64,000 nt of DNA from Halopseudomonas sabulinigri (GCF_900105255.1 NZ_LT629763.1:248001-312000); one strand, 5' to 3'; shown: positions 25,202 through 37,693, counted from the first letter of the stretch. Numbers and translations are program-made. Notes: generated from the letters alone by a model not told the origin.

Positions 25202-28036
25202 ATGCCAGACAGCGAAATGCAGCAGCTGTGGAGCACGTCTCACATATCCGGTGGGAATGCATCCTATGTTGAAGAGCTTTACGAGCTCTACCTGCAAGAT
25301 CCGAACAGCGTTGCCGAAGAATGGCGCAGCTATTTCCAGAAACTGCCCCAGGTTAACGGCCATGCCGGATCAGATGTCCCTCATTCCGCCATTCGCGACC
25401 ATTTTCTCCTGCTTTCCAAGGGTAACCGACGTCCTCAGGCCGCCGCTGGCCAGGTCAGTACCGAACACGAGAAAAAGCAGGTCGATGTTCTCCGCCTGAT
25501 TCACTCCTACCGCATGCGTGGCCACCAGGCTGCAACGCTCGATCCGCTTGGGTTGTGGAAGCGCGAAGAGATCGCGGACCTTACGCTGTCTGATTATGAT
25601 CTGACCGAAGCTGACCTGGACACCGTGTTCCGTACCGGTGAACTGCAGTTCGGCACAGGCGAAGCCACCCTGCGTGACACCCTGGAAGGGCTGAAGACCA
25701 CCTACTGCTCGAACTTTGGCGCCGAGTACATGCACATCGTTGATTCCAGCCAGCGCCGCTGGTTTCAGCAGCGCATGGAGAGCGTGCGCGGTCGTCCGCA
25801 GCTGGGCGCTGATACCAAGCGTCACCTGCTTGAGCGTCTGACCGCAGCAGAAGGCCTGGAAAAGTACCTGGGCACCAAGTACCCGGGTACCAAGCGCTTT
25901 GGTGTGGAAGGCGGCGAAAGCCTGATTCCCATGCTGGACGAAATCATTCAGCGCTCCGGTTCATACGGCACTCAGGAAGTGGTGCTGGGTATGGCCCACC
26001 GTGGCCGCCTGAACGTGCTGGTCAACACCCTGGGCAAGAACCCACGCGACCTGTTCGACGAGTTCGAAGGCAAGAAAAAGGTTGATATGGGCTCCGGTGA
26101 CGTCAAGTACCACCAGGGCTTCTCCTCCAACGTCATGACCTCCGGCGGCGAAGTGCATCTCGCGCTGGCATTCAACCCGTCACATCTGGAGATCGTTTCT
26201 CCGGTGGTCGAAGGTTCGGTGCGCGCCCGTCAGGATCGCCGTCTGGATACTACTGGCGACAAGGTTTTGCCGATCAGCATCCATGGCGACGCGGCATTTG
26301 CCGGCCAGGGCGTGGTGATGGAAACCTTCCAGATGTCCCAGACCCGTGCCTACAAGACCGGTGGCACCATCCACATCGTGGTTAACAACCAGGTGGGCTT
26401 CACCACCAGCCGTCAGGACGATGCGCGCTCTACCGAGTATTGCACCGACGTAGCCAAGATGATTCAGGCGCCGATCTTCCATGTGAATGGTGATGATCCG
26501 GAAGCCGTGCTCTTTGTTACCCAGCTGGCCGTTGATTACCGCATGCAGTTCAAGCGTGATGTGGTCATTGATCTGGTTTGCTACCGTCGTCGTGGTCACA
26601 ACGAAGCGGATGAGCCCTCCGGTACCCAGCCGCTGATGTATGACATCATCACCAAGCACGCCACTACGCGTGAAATCTACGCTGACCGTCTGGTCGGTGA
26701 AGGTGTGCTGAGCAAGGAAGATGTTCAGGAGTACTTCGAGGAGTACCGCAACGCGCTGGATAATGGCGACCACGTGGTCAAGAGCCTGGTCAAGGAGCCT
26801 GATAGCAGCTCCTTCGTCGACTGGGCCCCGTACCTGAATCACAAGTGGACCGCGCGTCACGACACCAGCTTCGATCTGAAAACCCTGCAGGAGTTGGCCA
26901 ACAAGCTGACTGATCTGCCGGACGGTCTGGTGCTGCAGCGTCAGGTCAGCAAAATCGTCGAGGACCGTCGCAAGATGGCGGCCGGCGCGCTGGCACTGAA
27001 CTGGGGCTTCGCTGAAACCATGGCCTACGCGACGTTGCTGCACGAAGGTCACCCGATTCGTATTACCGGTCAGGACGTCGGCCGCGGCACCTTCTCGCAT
27101 CGCCACGCCGTGCTGCACAGCCAGAACGACGGTCGTGCCTACGTGCCGCTGCGCAAGCTGAGCGACAACCAGCCGCGGTTTGATATCTATGACTCGCTGC
27201 TGTCGGAAGAGGCGGTGCTGGCCTTCGAATATGGGTACGCGACGACTACGCCTAACGCGCTGGTTGTCTGGGAAGCCCAGTTCGGCGACTTCTTCAACGG
27301 CGCTCAGGTAGTGGTTGACCAGTTCATCACCAGTGGCGAGCACAAGTGGGGCCGTCTCTGCGGTCTGACCATGTTGCTGCCGCACGGTTATGAAGGGCAG
27401 GGGCCTGAGCACTCCTCGGCTCGCCTGGAACGCTTCCTGCAACTGTCTGCCGAGCACAACATCCAGGTTTGCGTGCCGTCCACGCCAGCGCAGGTTTATC
27501 ACATGCTGCGCCGTCAGGTGATCCGTCCGCTGCGTAAGCCGCTGATTGCACTGACGCCCAAGTCGCTGCTGCGTCACAAACTGGCTACCTCGACCCTGGA
27601 GGAGCTGTCTGAAGGTTCGTTCCAGACCGTGATCCCCGAGGTTGATGCGCTCGATCCGAAAAAGGTCGATCGCGTGGTCATGTGTAGCGGCAAGGTCTAT
27701 TACGACCTGCTTGAGAAGCGCCGCAAGGAAGAGCTCGACAACATCGCCATCGTGCGCATCGAGCAGCTCTATCCCTTCCCGGAAGACGACCTCGGCGAGG
27801 TATTGGCACCTTACAAGCACCTGAAAAAGGTGGTCTGGTGTCAGGAAGAGCCGATGAACCAGGGCGCCTGGTATTGCAGTCAGCACCATATGCGTCGGGT
27901 TCTTGGTGAGCACAAGACCAAAAATCTGTATCTGGACTACGCTGGACGGGAGGCTTCTGCCGCGCCGGCCTGCGGCCATCCTTCCATGCACGCGGAACAG
28001 CAGGAAAAGCTCCTGCAAGACGCTTTTACTGCCTGA
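25202..28036 (+). CDS. sucA: 2-oxoglutarate dehydrogenase E1 component
   Basis: This 944-residue thiamine-diphosphate enzyme decarboxylates 2-oxoglutarate and transfers the succinyl group to SucB. The N-terminal SGGNASYVEELYELYLQDP motif binds the E2 core, and the thiamine/active-site blocks GMAHRGRLNVLVN, HGDAAFAGQG and GQDVGRGTFSHRHAV are intact. The end (AGREASAAPACG followed by SMHAEQQEKLLQDAF) is the standard C-terminus. Start at 25202 as in relatives. sucB follows after 36 bases, so the two are co-transcribed. Confidence 0.98.
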   Translation: MPDSEMQQLWSTSHISGGNASYVEELYELYLQDPNSVAEEWRSYFQKLPQVNGHAGSDVPHSAIRDHFLLLSKGNRRPQAAAGQVSTEHEKKQVDVLRLIHSYRMRGHQAATLDPLGLWKREEIADLTLSDYDLTEADLDTVFRTGELQFGTGEATLRDTLEGLKTTYCSNFGAEYMHIVDSSQRRWFQQRMESVRGRPQLGADTKRHLLERLTAAEGLEKYLGTKYPGTKRFGVEGGESLIPMLDEIIQRSGSYGTQEVVLGMAHRGRLNVLVNTLGKNPRDLFDEFEGKKKVDMGSGDVKYHQGFSSNVMTSGGEVHLALAFNPSHLEIVSPVVEGSVRARQDRRLDTTGDKVLPISIHGDAAFAGQGVVMETFQMSQTRAYKTGGTIHIVVNNQVGFTTSRQDDARSTEYCTDVAKMIQAPIFHVNGDDPEAVLFVTQLAVDYRMQFKRDVVIDLVCYRRRGHNEADEPSGTQPLMYDIITKHATTREIYADRLVGEGVLSKEDVQEYFEEYRNALDNGDHVVKSLVKEPDSSSFVDWAPYLNHKWTARHDTSFDLKTLQELANKLTDLPDGLVLQRQVSKIVEDRRKMAAGALALNWGFAETMAYATLLHEGHPIRITGQDVGRGTFSHRHAVLHSQNDGRAYVPLRKLSDNQPRFDIYDSLLSEEAVLAFEYGYATTTPNALVVWEAQFGDFFNGAQVVVDQFITSGEHKWGRLCGLTMLLPHGYEGQGPEHSSARLERFLQLSAEHNIQVCVPSTPAQVYHMLRRQVIRPLRKPLIALTPKSLLRHKLATSTLEELSEGSFQTVIPEVDALDPKKVDRVVMCSGKVYYDLLEKRRKEELDNIAIVRIEQLYPFPEDDLGEVLAPYKHLKKVVWCQEEPMNQGAWYCSQHHMRRVLGEHKTKNLYLDYAGREASAAPACGHPSMHAEQQEKLLQDAFTA

Positions 28037-28072
28037 GCACCGGCGACAACAGAGAATTTATAAGGATCGACA

Positions 28073-29293
28073 ATGGCTATTGAAATCAAGGCCCCTACTT
28101 TTCCGGAATCGGTTGCTGACGGCACAGTCGCTACCTGGCACAAGCAACCGGGCGATGCGGTAAAGCGTGACGACCTGCTCGTCGACATTGAAACCGACAA
28201 GGTTGTGCTGGAAGTACTGGCCGAAGCTGACGGCGTCATGGGCGACATCGCCAAGGCCGAAGGCGACACTGTGTTGAGCGGTGAAGTTCTGGGTAGTCTG
28301 AAAGACGGCGAAGCTGCGTCGGCACCGGCTGCCAAACCCGCAGAAGCCAAGGCCGAAGCTGCTCCGGCCGCGGCCGAGTCTGCTGACGAGCCCATGCTAT
28401 CTCCGGCGGCGCGCAAGCTGGCAGAAGAGAATGGCCTGGCTGCCGCCGACATTGCCGGCACTGGCAAAGGCGGACGCGTTACCAAAGAAGACGTACTGAA
28501 CGCCGTCGAAGCCAAGAAGAACGCGCCAGCGGCTGCGCCGGCTGCCAAGCCTGCTGCTGCACCCGCTGCGGTAGCGGTAGGCGAGGGTGATCGCGTCGAG
28601 AAGCGCGTGCCCATGACCCGTTTGCGTGCGCGGATTGCCGAGCGTCTGGTCGACGCCCAGTCTAGCATGGCGATGTTGACCACCTACAACGAAGTCAACA
28701 TGAAGCCGATCATGGACCTGCGCAAGAAGTACAAGGATCTGTTCGAGAAGAAGCACGACGGTGTCCGCCTGGGCTTCATGTCCTTCTTCGTCAAGGCCGC
28801 TACCGAAGCGCTCAAGCGTTACCCTGCGGTGAATGCCTCTATCGACGGTAACAATGTGGTTTACCACGGCTATCAGGATATTGGCGTCGCCGTGTCCAGC
28901 GACCGTGGCCTGGTTGTACCTATCCTGCGTAACACCGAGCACATGGGCCTGGCGCAGATCGAAGGCACCATTGCCGATTACGGCCGCAAGGCGCGCGACG
29001 GCAAGCTGACCATGGAAGAGATGACCGGTGGTACCTTCACCATCTCCAATGGCGGCGTATTCGGTTCGCTGCTGTCTTCACCCATCGTCAATCCGCCGCA
29101 GGCCGCGATTCTCGGCATGCACAAGATCCAGGAACGCCCCATGGCCGAGAACGGTCAGGTGGTCATTCTGCCAATGATGTATCTGGCACTATCCTACGAT
29201 CACCGCCTGATCGACGGCAAGGAAGCGGTCAGCTTCCTGGTCGCTATCAAGGAATTGCTGGAAGATCCGGCACGTTTGATTCTGGACGTCTGA
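28073..29293 (+). CDS. sucB: Dihydrolipoyllysine succinyltransferase (E2 of 2-oxoglutarate dehydrogenase)
   Basis: This 406-residue E2 has an N-terminal lipoyl domain with the lipoylated lysine in [11 protein letters not shown], and an Ala/Pro-rich linker. A peripheral subunit-binding domain follows ([23 protein letters not shown]), then a second Ala/Pro linker and the catalytic domain ending with [17 protein letters not shown]. It forms the 24-mer core joining SucA and LpdG. AAGGAT lies before the ATG. Confidence 0.98.
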   Translation: MAIEIKAPTFPESVADGTVATWHKQPGDAVKRDDLLVDIETDKVVLEVLAEADGVMGDIAKAEGDTVLSGEVLGSLKDGEAASAPAAKPAEAKAEAAPAAAESADEPMLSPAARKLAEENGLAAADIAGTGKGGRVTKEDVLNAVEAKKNAPAAAPAAKPAAAPAAVAVGEGDRVEKRVPMTRLRARIAERLVDAQSSMAMLTTYNEVNMKPIMDLRKKYKDLFEKKHDGVRLGFMSFFVKAATEALKRYPAVNASIDGNNVVYHGYQDIGVAVSSDRGLVVPILRNTEHMGLAQIEGTIADYGRKARDGKLTMEEMTGGTFTISNGGVFGSLLSSPIVNPPQAAILGMHKIQERPMAENGQVVILPMMYLALSYDHRLIDGKEAVSFLVAIKELLEDPARLILDV

Positions 29294-29327
29294 TTAAGGC
29301 TGCACGCTTTCAGCGGCAACATTAGGC

Positions 29328-30828
<1,501 letters not shown>

Positions 30829-30843
30829 TATAGCGATCCAGAG

Positions 30844-30875
30844 ACCAGGCGGTTACTCTATGACCGTCTGGTTTT
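30844..30875 (+). terminator. Rho-independent terminator after lpdG
   Basis: Arms ACCAGGCGGT (30844-30853) and ACCGTCTGGT (30863-30872) with one G-T pair, followed by TTTT. It separates sucAB-lpdG from sucCD, whose promoter should lie within 30876-31114. Confidence 0.75.
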
Positions 30876-31114
30876 CGCAACGAATAACTTTGACCGAGTA
30901 ATCGGTCAGGCCACAACGAGGTGGTCAGTCAGCTGGCTGGAAAAGGTTTCCCGACGCATTAGCTGCGCCAGTGGTTACAAAATGTAACCCTGGGATGGTA
31001 TGTAGTGTTTACCATGTTCGGGCTGACAGGCTTCCGGCAGGCGGCATTGGTGGCGGCAACTCGCAGAGTGGCGGCTAGAAAGTAATTCCTACACGATCAA
31101 AACGGTAGATAAGC

Positions 31115-32281
31115 ATGAATCTTCACGAATATCAGGGGAAGCAGCTGTTCGCTGAATACGGTCTTCCAGTATCCAAGGGCTTCGCTGTTGACACTCCGGA
31201 AGACGCGGCAGAAGCGTGTGACAAGATTGGCGGCGATATGTGGGTCGTCAAGGCGCAGGTTCACGCTGGTGGTCGCGGTAAGGCTGGTGGTGTAAAGCTG
31301 GTCAAGAGCAAAGAAGAAGCCAAAGCCTTCGCCGAAAAGTGGCTGGGCCAGCGTCTGGTAACCTACCAAACAGACGCCAGCGGTCAGCCTGTCAGCAAGA
31401 TTCTGGTTGAATCCTGCACTGATATCGCTCAAGAGCTTTATCTGGGCGCCGTAGTCGATCGTTCCACTCGCCGTATCGTTTTCATGGCCTCCACCGAAGG
31501 TGGTGTTGAAATCGAGAAAGTGGCTGAAGAAACCCCCGAGAAGATCCTCAAAGCTACCATCGATCCGCTGGTTGGCCCGCAGCCTTACCAAGGCCGTGAC
31601 CTGGCATTCCAGCTGGGTTTGAAAGGCGATCAGATCAAGCAGTTCACCAATATCTTCGTCGGCTTGGGCAAGCTGTTTGCTGACTACGATCTGGCGCTGC
31701 TGGAAATCAACCCGCTGGTGATCAAGGAAGACGGCAATCTGCATTGCCTGGATGCCAAGATCAACATCGACGGCAACGCCATGTACCGCCAGCCCAAGCT
31801 GCGCGCCATGCACGATCCGTCACAGGATGATCCGCGCGAAGCCCACGCTGCCAAGTTCGAACTGAACTACGTTGCCCTTGAAGGCAACATCGGCTGCATG
31901 GTGAACGGCGCTGGCCTGGCCATGGGTACCATGGACATCGTCAACCTGAATGGTGGCAAGCCTGCCAACTTCCTGGATGTGGGCGGCGGCGCGACCAAAG
32001 AGCGCGTTACCGAAGCCTTCAAGATCATTCTGTCCGACTCCAACGTCGCTGCGGTTCTGGTCAACATCTTCGGCGGTATCGTTCGTTGTGACATGATTGC
32101 CGAAGGCATCATCGGCGCGGTGAAGGAAGTGGGCGTTAAAGTCCCTGTGGTCGTTCGCCTTGAAGGCAACAACGCCGATCTCGGCGCCAAGGTACTGGCC
32201 GAAAGTGGCCTGAACATCATCGCTGCAACCAGTCTGACCGACGCTGCCCAGCAAGTCGTCAAGGCCGCGGAGGGTAAATAA
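31115..32281 (+). CDS. sucC: Succinyl-CoA synthetase beta subunit (ADP/GDP-forming)
   Basis: This 388-residue beta subunit converts succinyl-CoA to succinate with ATP/GTP formation. The N-terminal [19 protein letters not shown] and ATP-grasp residues ([19 protein letters not shown]) are present, as is the [14 protein letters not shown] block near the C-terminus. It overlaps sucD by one base (TAATG at 32279-32283), typical of this coupled gene pair. Confidence 0.98.
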   Translation: MNLHEYQGKQLFAEYGLPVSKGFAVDTPEDAAEACDKIGGDMWVVKAQVHAGGRGKAGGVKLVKSKEEAKAFAEKWLGQRLVTYQTDASGQPVSKILVESCTDIAQELYLGAVVDRSTRRIVFMASTEGGVEIEKVAEETPEKILKATIDPLVGPQPYQGRDLAFQLGLKGDQIKQFTNIFVGLGKLFADYDLALLEINPLVIKEDGNLHCLDAKINIDGNAMYRQPKLRAMHDPSQDDPREAHAAKFELNYVALEGNIGCMVNGAGLAMGTMDIVNLNGGKPANFLDVGGGATKERVTEAFKIILSDSNVAAVLVNIFGGIVRCDMIAEGIIGAVKEVGVKVPVVVRLEGNNADLGAKVLAESGLNIIAATSLTDAAQQVVKAAEGK

Positions 32282-33162
32282 TGAGCATCCTGATCAATAA
32301 AGACACCAAGGTAATCTGCCAGGGCTTCACCGGCTCGCAGGGCACCATGCACTCCGAACAGGCCATCGCCTATGGCACCAAGATGGTTGGTGGTGTTACC
32401 CCAGGCAAGGGTGGCACTACGCACCTGGGCCTGCCGGTTTTCAACACCGTACGTGAAGCCGTAGAAGCCACTGGCGCTGACGCCAGCGTGATCTACGTTC
32501 CTGCGCCGTTCTGCAAGGACTCCATCTTGGAAGCAGCCAACGGCGGCATCAAGCTGATCGTCTGCATCACCGAAGGCATTCCTACCCTGGACATGCTGGA
32601 TGCCAAGGTACGTTGTGACGAGCTGGGCGTGCGCCTGATCGGCCCCAACTGCCCGGGCGTCATCACCCCCGGCGAGTGCAAGATCGGCATCATGCCCGGT
32701 CACATTCACCTGCCAGGCAAGGTTGGTATCGTGTCCCGTTCCGGCACCCTGACCTATGAAGCCGTCAAGCAGACCACTGACGCCGGTTTCGGTCAGTCTT
32801 CCTGTGTTGGTATCGGTGGTGACCCGATCCCGGGTTCCAACTTCATCGACATTCTGGAAATGTTCGAGAAGGATCCGGCCACTGAAGCGATCGTCATGAT
32901 CGGCGAGATCGGTGGTAGCGCAGAAGAAGAAGCTGCCGCCTACATCAAGGCCAATGTCAGCAAACCAGTTGTGTCCTACATTGCGGGTGTAACTGCTCCG
33001 GCAGGCAAGCGCATGGGGCACGCTGGCGCGATCATCTCCGGCGGCAAGGGTACTGCCGACGAGAAGTTCGCCGCGCTGGAAGACGCTGGTGTAAAAACCG
33101 TGCGTTCGCTGGCCGACATCGGCAAGGCACTGTCCGAGCTGACCGGCTGGGCAATGAAGTAA
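32281..33162 (+). CDS. sucD: Succinyl-CoA synthetase alpha subunit
   Basis: This 293-residue alpha subunit holds the CoA-binding fold near the N-terminus ([20 protein letters not shown]) and the phosphorylated histidine in [16 protein letters not shown]. It ends the TCA cluster and is followed 26 bases later by a strong bidirectional terminator. Confidence 0.98.
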   Translation: MSILINKDTKVICQGFTGSQGTMHSEQAIAYGTKMVGGVTPGKGGTTHLGLPVFNTVREAVEATGADASVIYVPAPFCKDSILEAANGGIKLIVCITEGIPTLDMLDAKVRCDELGVRLIGPNCPGVITPGECKIGIMPGHIHLPGKVGIVSRSGTLTYEAVKQTTDAGFGQSSCVGIGGDPIPGSNFIDILEMFEKDPATEAIVMIGEIGGSAEEEAAAYIKANVSKPVVSYIAGVTAPAGKRMGHAGAIISGGKGTADEKFAALEDAGVKTVRSLADIGKALSELTGWAMK

Positions 33163-33188
33163 ACATCTGAGCGCATCAGATGGTGAGC

Positions 33189-33218
33189 AAAACCCCGCCA
33201 AGGCGGGGTTTTGTTTTT
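33189..33218. terminator. Strong rho-independent terminator of sucCD
   Basis: Arms AAAACCCCGCC (33189-33199) and GGCGGGGTTTT (33202-33212), tight loop, followed by GTTTTT. It marks the end of the TCA-cycle transcription block. Confidence 0.93.
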
Positions 33219-33319
33219 CCAATCCCCCTATTTCGGTGGCAGGGCAACCCGGCGCCAACTGAGCTATAACCAGCAGACACCCGCTGTTTTACGGCCGAGC
33301 AATACATAAGGATTAAACG

Positions 33320-35116
33320 ATGCCGGGGTTTGACCGCATCAACAGCCTGCATTTGATGGTAGGTAGTTTTCAGGCCGTGTTGGCCTATGGGTTGTACGAA
33401 GCGGCTGAGCAGGCTGTATGGCCTGCGAGCCACGCAGCGGCCTTCATTCCGCTGTTCATGCTCATGCTGTTTTTCCCCTTTGCGTTTTATTGCGCAAGCC
33501 AGGCGCTGACGGTACGGCGCTGGCTGATTAGCTTTGCTATCGCCTTGCTGGCGGCGGCAGTGGGCTTGTATCAGGGGCTGACCGTGAGCGGTTTGGCCAG
33601 CAACGGCGCGGTGCTGCAGGCAGATTGGTCGCCAAGTAACCTGGAAGACTACCTGATGCCGGCGCTGATTCTTGGACTGGCGCTGTTTCTGCTGCTTCCC
33701 GCGCTGGCGCTGTATCAGCGCGGGGCGCGTGTTACGCACGCGCGTTGGATGCAGGCGCTGCAGCAAAACGCCCAGTTACTGATGCAGGCGGCCCTGGTGC
33801 TGGGGCTGTTCTGGGCGGTGTTGATGTCGGCCTCGGCATTGTTTGGTTTGATTGGCCTGGAGTTCTTGCAGGAGCTCATCGAACGCAGTTGGTTCTCCAT
33901 TCCGCTCAGTGTGCTGGTGTTCTCGCACGGTGTGTCGCTAGCGGTACGCCATCACGGCGTTTCCGACTATTTATCGGATCGGGCGGGTCGGTTGTGCGGC
34001 TGGCTGTTCCCGCTGGCTGTGCTGTTGAGTGTCGGTTTTGTGCTCAGCTGGCTTATGCAGGGTGTTGGTACGTTATTGGCCACGGGGCATGCGGCCAATC
34101 TGTTGTTGTGGTTTGTCACACTGAATCTGTTGCTGCTGATTCTGAGTGTACAGGCTGGTGATGGGCCAAGGTCTTCGCGCCGCTGGTTTGGCTGGGTGAT
34201 GCTGGCCGGTGCTCTGTCGCTGTTGCCGATGGTTGCAGTCGCCGGTTATGCGCTGGGGTTGCGGGTTGAGCAGTACGGCCTTACGCCTGCGCGCATTTGG
34301 GCCATCTTCGTCAACCTGGTGCTGGCCGTCATGGTGCTGGGTTATCTGCTGCACGCGCTGCGGGTTGTTAGCTCGCCCGGATCGCCCTGGTTGCGAATAA
34401 CCAGCGGCTATGCGGCTGCACTGGTAGTGCTTGGCATCTTGCTGATGCTTGGCGGGCCACTGGATCCGCGGCGTATCAGTGTTGGTAGTCAGATGGCGCG
34501 CTTGGCAGAGCCTGAGCTGGATAACGCGGCACTGGTGCGCTTCCTGGCGCGCGACGGCGGCCGTTTTGGCACCGTGGCGCTACTGCAGTTGGCCAAGCAG
34601 ACGGGCGAGCCAGGCAGTGCGGTGGCGGTGCGCGCCGCGCTCGCACGCGATGCCCTGGAGCGCACCGATGGCAGCTCCGGCGAGGCGTTGTTGGCCATCG
34701 TCGAGGGTTTGCCGGTATTTCCTGCCGATGTGGCATTGCCGCAGGGGCTTCAGGAAAAACTCGTGGATTACCCGGTCTTGGCCGGCTGCTCCGCTGATCT
34801 GAAGGCGCGCAACGCCTGTCTGATCTGGCAACTGCAGCTTAGCGATCACGGCCCCGTGCAGTACCTGTTGCTGAAGCATAACGCGGCGTCAGGCCCGCAC
34901 CCGGTGCTGTGGCGACAGTCGGCTGATGGTAAGTGGGGGCAGGTCGGGAGTATTGATTTGCAAGGCGACTGCGATACCGAGCAACTGGGCGCTGCCCAGC
35001 TGTTTGATGCGGTAGTGGCGGGCCAGGTAGAGCAGGTGCCAAAACCGAACAGAGACCTGGCGGTCAACGGTAAACGAATTCACACCGCGCTTTGGGAGCA
35101 GTTCGACTGCGACTGA
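33320..35116 (+). CDS. DUF4153 family integral membrane protein
   Basis: This 598-residue protein has about ten or more hydrophobic helices in its first 380 residues, a soluble C-terminal part of about 200 residues and no signal peptide. The layout and sequences such as ERSWFSIPLSVLVFSHGVSLAV match DUF4153. The function is unknown. The C-terminal part, with three cysteines in a short stretch (ACSADLKARNACLIW preceded by VLAGC), may face the periplasm. AAGGA precedes the ATG. It stands between the TCA cluster and brnQ, both on the same strand; the 70-base gap to brnQ leaves co-transcription possible. Confidence 0.82.
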   Translation: MPGFDRINSLHLMVGSFQAVLAYGLYEAAEQAVWPASHAAAFIPLFMLMLFFPFAFYCASQALTVRRWLISFAIALLAAAVGLYQGLTVSGLASNGAVLQADWSPSNLEDYLMPALILGLALFLLLPALALYQRGARVTHARWMQALQQNAQLLMQAALVLGLFWAVLMSASALFGLIGLEFLQELIERSWFSIPLSVLVFSHGVSLAVRHHGVSDYLSDRAGRLCGWLFPLAVLLSVGFVLSWLMQGVGTLLATGHAANLLLWFVTLNLLLLILSVQAGDGPRSSRRWFGWVMLAGALSLLPMVAVAGYALGLRVEQYGLTPARIWAIFVNLVLAVMVLGYLLHALRVVSSPGSPWLRITSGYAAALVVLGILLMLGGPLDPRRISVGSQMARLAEPELDNAALVRFLARDGGRFGTVALLQLAKQTGEPGSAVAVRAALARDALERTDGSSGEALLAIVEGLPVFPADVALPQGLQEKLVDYPVLAGCSADLKARNACLIWQLQLSDHGPVQYLLLKHNAASGPHPVLWRQSADGKWGQVGSIDLQGDCDTEQLGAAQLFDAVVAGQVEQVPKPNRDLAVNGKRIHTALWEQFDCD

Positions 35117-35187
35117 GCCGGTATCACTTAACGCGTTCGAGGCGCAGGGACGTAGTACTCGTGCAGTAGACAGGTAACTGAAAAGCG

Positions 35188-36504
35188 ATGAAAACACTGA
35201 AATCATTCGACCTACTGGCGCTGGGTTTCATGACCTTTGCCTTGTTCCTGGGGGCCGGTAACGTCATATTCCCGCCAAGTGCCGGCCTGGCGGCGGGCGA
35301 GCACATGCTGCCGACCGCACTGGGCTTCATGCTCACCGCCGTTGGCCTGCCGCTGTTGACGCTGATTGCGCTCGCGCGGGTAGGCGGTGGCCTGGCTGAG
35401 TTGACTACGCCACTCGGGCGCTGGCCAGGACTGGTATTGAGCGTAGCGGTTTACCTCGCCATTGGACCTCTGTTTGCCACGCCGCGGACCACTGTGGTGT
35501 CTTACGAACTGGGTCTGGTGCCTTTTGTACAGGACACGTGGCTCACCCTGCTGTGCTACAGCGTCCTCTACTTCGCTGCGGTCATCTTCCTGGCACTCAA
35601 GCCGGGCCAACTGGTACAGCGTGTGGGTATGTTCATCACGCCGGTCCTATTGCTAGGGCTTACCCTGCTAGGCCTGGCGGCGGTGCTCTTTCCAGCCGGC
35701 GAGATGGCCGCTGTCAGCACCGGCTATCACGATGGCGCGATGCTCAAAGGGTTCGTGCAGGGATACCTGACCATGGATACGCTTGGCGCTCTGGTGTTTG
35801 GCATCGTGATTACCACGGCTATTCGTGACCGTGGTGTCAGTACCGAGCGTCTGATCACCAGGTACACAGTGATGGCTGCGCTGGTGGCGGCGCTGGGACT
35901 GTCGCTGGTGTACCTGGCCCTGTTCTATCTTGGCTCCACCAGCAGTGAGCTGGTGGCTGCCGATGCCAACGGCGGCGACATTCTGGCGGCGTATGTGCAG
36001 TTTCGTTTTGGCACGGCGGGTAGCCTGTTGCTGGCGGTGGTCATCATACTGGCCTGTATGACGACGGCCGTGGGCTTGCTGACCGCGTGCGGCGAGTTTT
36101 TCAGCAAGCTGCTGCCGGCCAGCTACGCACAGGTAGTGTGGGTTTTGGGGCTGTTCAGCATGCTGGTGGCGAATCAGGGGCTTGATTCCTTGATTCAAGT
36201 GTCCATTCCGGTGCTGGTGGGCTTGTATCCGTTGGCTATTGTGTTGGTGTGTCTGAGCTTGGTGGGCGCGGGGTGGGCCAGACCGCAGAATATCTTCCGC
36301 CCGGTGATGCTGGTAACCCTGGTGTTTGGTGTGATCGATGGCCTCAAGGCAGCTGGCCTGATGGCGGCGGAGGGTGGCTGGTCTGACGCGCTGCCGCTGG
36401 CGGGCCAAAGCCTCGGCTGGCTGCTGCCAGTTCTGGTGGCGCTGATGCTGGCTATACTGGTGGAGTATCTGCGCCATGGTGGATTGCGGCGCGGCGCGGC
36501 TTGA
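35188..36504 (+). CDS. brnQ: Branched-chain amino acid carrier (LIVCS family)
   Basis: This 438-residue inner-membrane symporter takes up leucine, isoleucine and valine with Na+ or H+. About twelve hydrophobic helices are seen, with the family N-terminus FDLLALGFMTFALFLGAGNVIFPP and GPLFATPRTTVVSYELG. In P. aeruginosa the gene at this position after sucD is braB, so the gene is probably its orthologue (the name brnQ is the general family symbol). Confidence 0.93.
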   Translation: MKTLKSFDLLALGFMTFALFLGAGNVIFPPSAGLAAGEHMLPTALGFMLTAVGLPLLTLIALARVGGGLAELTTPLGRWPGLVLSVAVYLAIGPLFATPRTTVVSYELGLVPFVQDTWLTLLCYSVLYFAAVIFLALKPGQLVQRVGMFITPVLLLGLTLLGLAAVLFPAGEMAAVSTGYHDGAMLKGFVQGYLTMDTLGALVFGIVITTAIRDRGVSTERLITRYTVMAALVAALGLSLVYLALFYLGSTSSELVAADANGGDILAAYVQFRFGTAGSLLLAVVIILACMTTAVGLLTACGEFFSKLLPASYAQVVWVLGLFSMLVANQGLDSLIQVSIPVLVGLYPLAIVLVCLSLVGAGWARPQNIFRPVMLVTLVFGVIDGLKAAGLMAAEGGWSDALPLAGQSLGWLLPVLVALMLAILVEYLRHGGLRRGAA

Positions 36505-36554
36505 TACAGCAAAGTGTTAACAAGACCGTTTTTCAATGAGCGCAGGGAGTGTAG

Positions 36555-37301
36555 ATGCAGTCGTTTCCGGATGCGGGTAGTCTTTGGGTCAATCTGTTGG
36601 CCATCAGCTGGTTTCTGTTCTGCTGGGTAGGTTACACCTACTACGCACAGCACAAGGGGCGTGATACCGCCTGTCTTGCCAGCGTTCTGCACTTGTATCG
36701 ACGTGACTGGATGAATCGCCTGCTGCTGCGTGAGCAGCGCATGTCGGACGCCAGCGTGATTGGTAATCTGGAGCGCAATACTTCCTTTTTTGCCTCCAGC
36801 ACGCTGCTGATTCTGGCGGGTCTGATCACGGTGCTGGGTGCGACCGACCGCGCGCAGAATCTGCTGCACGAGCTGCCATTTGTGGCGCAGGTCAGTCGCG
36901 AGATTTCTGAACTCAAGTTGCTGGTGCTGATGGCGATCTTCGTTTATGCCTTCTTCACCTTTTCCTGGGGTATGCGCCAGTACAACTTTGCCTCGGTTCT
37001 CTTGGGTTCGGCGCCGTTGCTGGGCGAGAAGAACGTGACCGAAGCAGAAAAAAATGCTTATGCCGAGCGCATGGCACGGGTGCTGTCGATGGCCGGTAAC
37101 GAGTTCAACCTCGGGCTGCGGGCCTACTACTTCGCACTGGGTACCCTGACCTGGTTTATCAATCCTTTGCTGTTCATTCTGACCACGGCGGGTGTGGTGC
37201 TGGTACTCTATCGCCGTGAGTTCCATTCCGATGTGCTGGATATCATGATGTTCAGCCCGGCCCCCATCGCGTCACCGGTTAATCAGGAGAAGGTCGAATG
37301 A
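36555..37301 (+). CDS. DUF599 family membrane protein
   Basis: This 248-residue membrane protein has an N-terminal helix (WVNLLAISWFLFCWVGYTYYA) and the conserved soluble stretch DWMNRLLLREQRMSDASVIGNLERNTSFFAS. Two to three further helices follow. This pattern defines DUF599, of unknown function. AGGGAG lies before the ATG. Its stop overlaps the start of the MAPEG gene (ATGA at 37298-37301), so the two are translated together. Confidence 0.87.
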   Translation: MQSFPDAGSLWVNLLAISWFLFCWVGYTYYAQHKGRDTACLASVLHLYRRDWMNRLLLREQRMSDASVIGNLERNTSFFASSTLLILAGLITVLGATDRAQNLLHELPFVAQVSREISELKLLVLMAIFVYAFFTFSWGMRQYNFASVLLGSAPLLGEKNVTEAEKNAYAERMARVLSMAGNEFNLGLRAYYFALGTLTWFINPLLFILTTAGVVLVLYRREFHSDVLDIMMFSPAPIASPVNQEKVE

Positions 37302-37693
37302 GTTTTATGCTCTGGTGTTTGTTCTTTGCCGCATTGCTGCTGGTGTTTACCAAGGTGCCGGTCGCTATGGCCATGGCGCGTAGCGGTGACAAGGGCTACG
37401 ACAACAGCCACCCGCGCGCGCAGCAGGCGGCATTGACTGGCTGGGGTGCTCGCGCGATGGCCGCGCACAACAACATGTTTGAGGCCTTTCCGTTGTTTGC
37501 CGCTGCGGTGCTGGTGGTGCAGTCGACCGGCAGCGTGGGTAGCCTGGCCAACCTGCTGGCAGGCTTGTTTATCGTTGCCCGCGTACTTTATACGCTGTTG
37601 TATTTGGCAGATCGTTCGACCTTGCGCAGTCTGGTCTGGGGGGTGGGGTTTATCTGCTGCCTGATCATGCTGGTATTGCCGGCCATGCGTTAG
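37298..37693 (+). CDS. MAPEG family membrane protein
   Basis: This 131-residue, four-helix membrane protein is of the MAPEG (membrane-associated eicosanoid/glutathione metabolism) superfamily. The family signature R-x-x-x-N-x-x-E appears as RAMAAHNNMFEAFPLFAAAV, and VARVLYTLLYLADRSTLRS lies near the third and fourth helices. Bacterial members are mostly uncharacterised; some have glutathione transferase or peroxidase activity. Translationally coupled to the DUF599 gene by a 4-base overlap. Confidence 0.88.
   Translation: MSFMLWCLFFAALLLVFTKVPVAMAMARSGDKGYDNSHPRAQQAALTGWGARAMAAHNNMFEAFPLFAAAVLVVQSTGSVGSLANLLAGLFIVARVLYTLLYLADRSTLRSLVWGVGFICCLIMLVLPAMR

Noticed and set aside
26180..28018. A 612-codon open frame opposite sucA
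   Set aside because: Antisense shadow of a highly conserved gene; His/Arg/Gln-rich, no domain.
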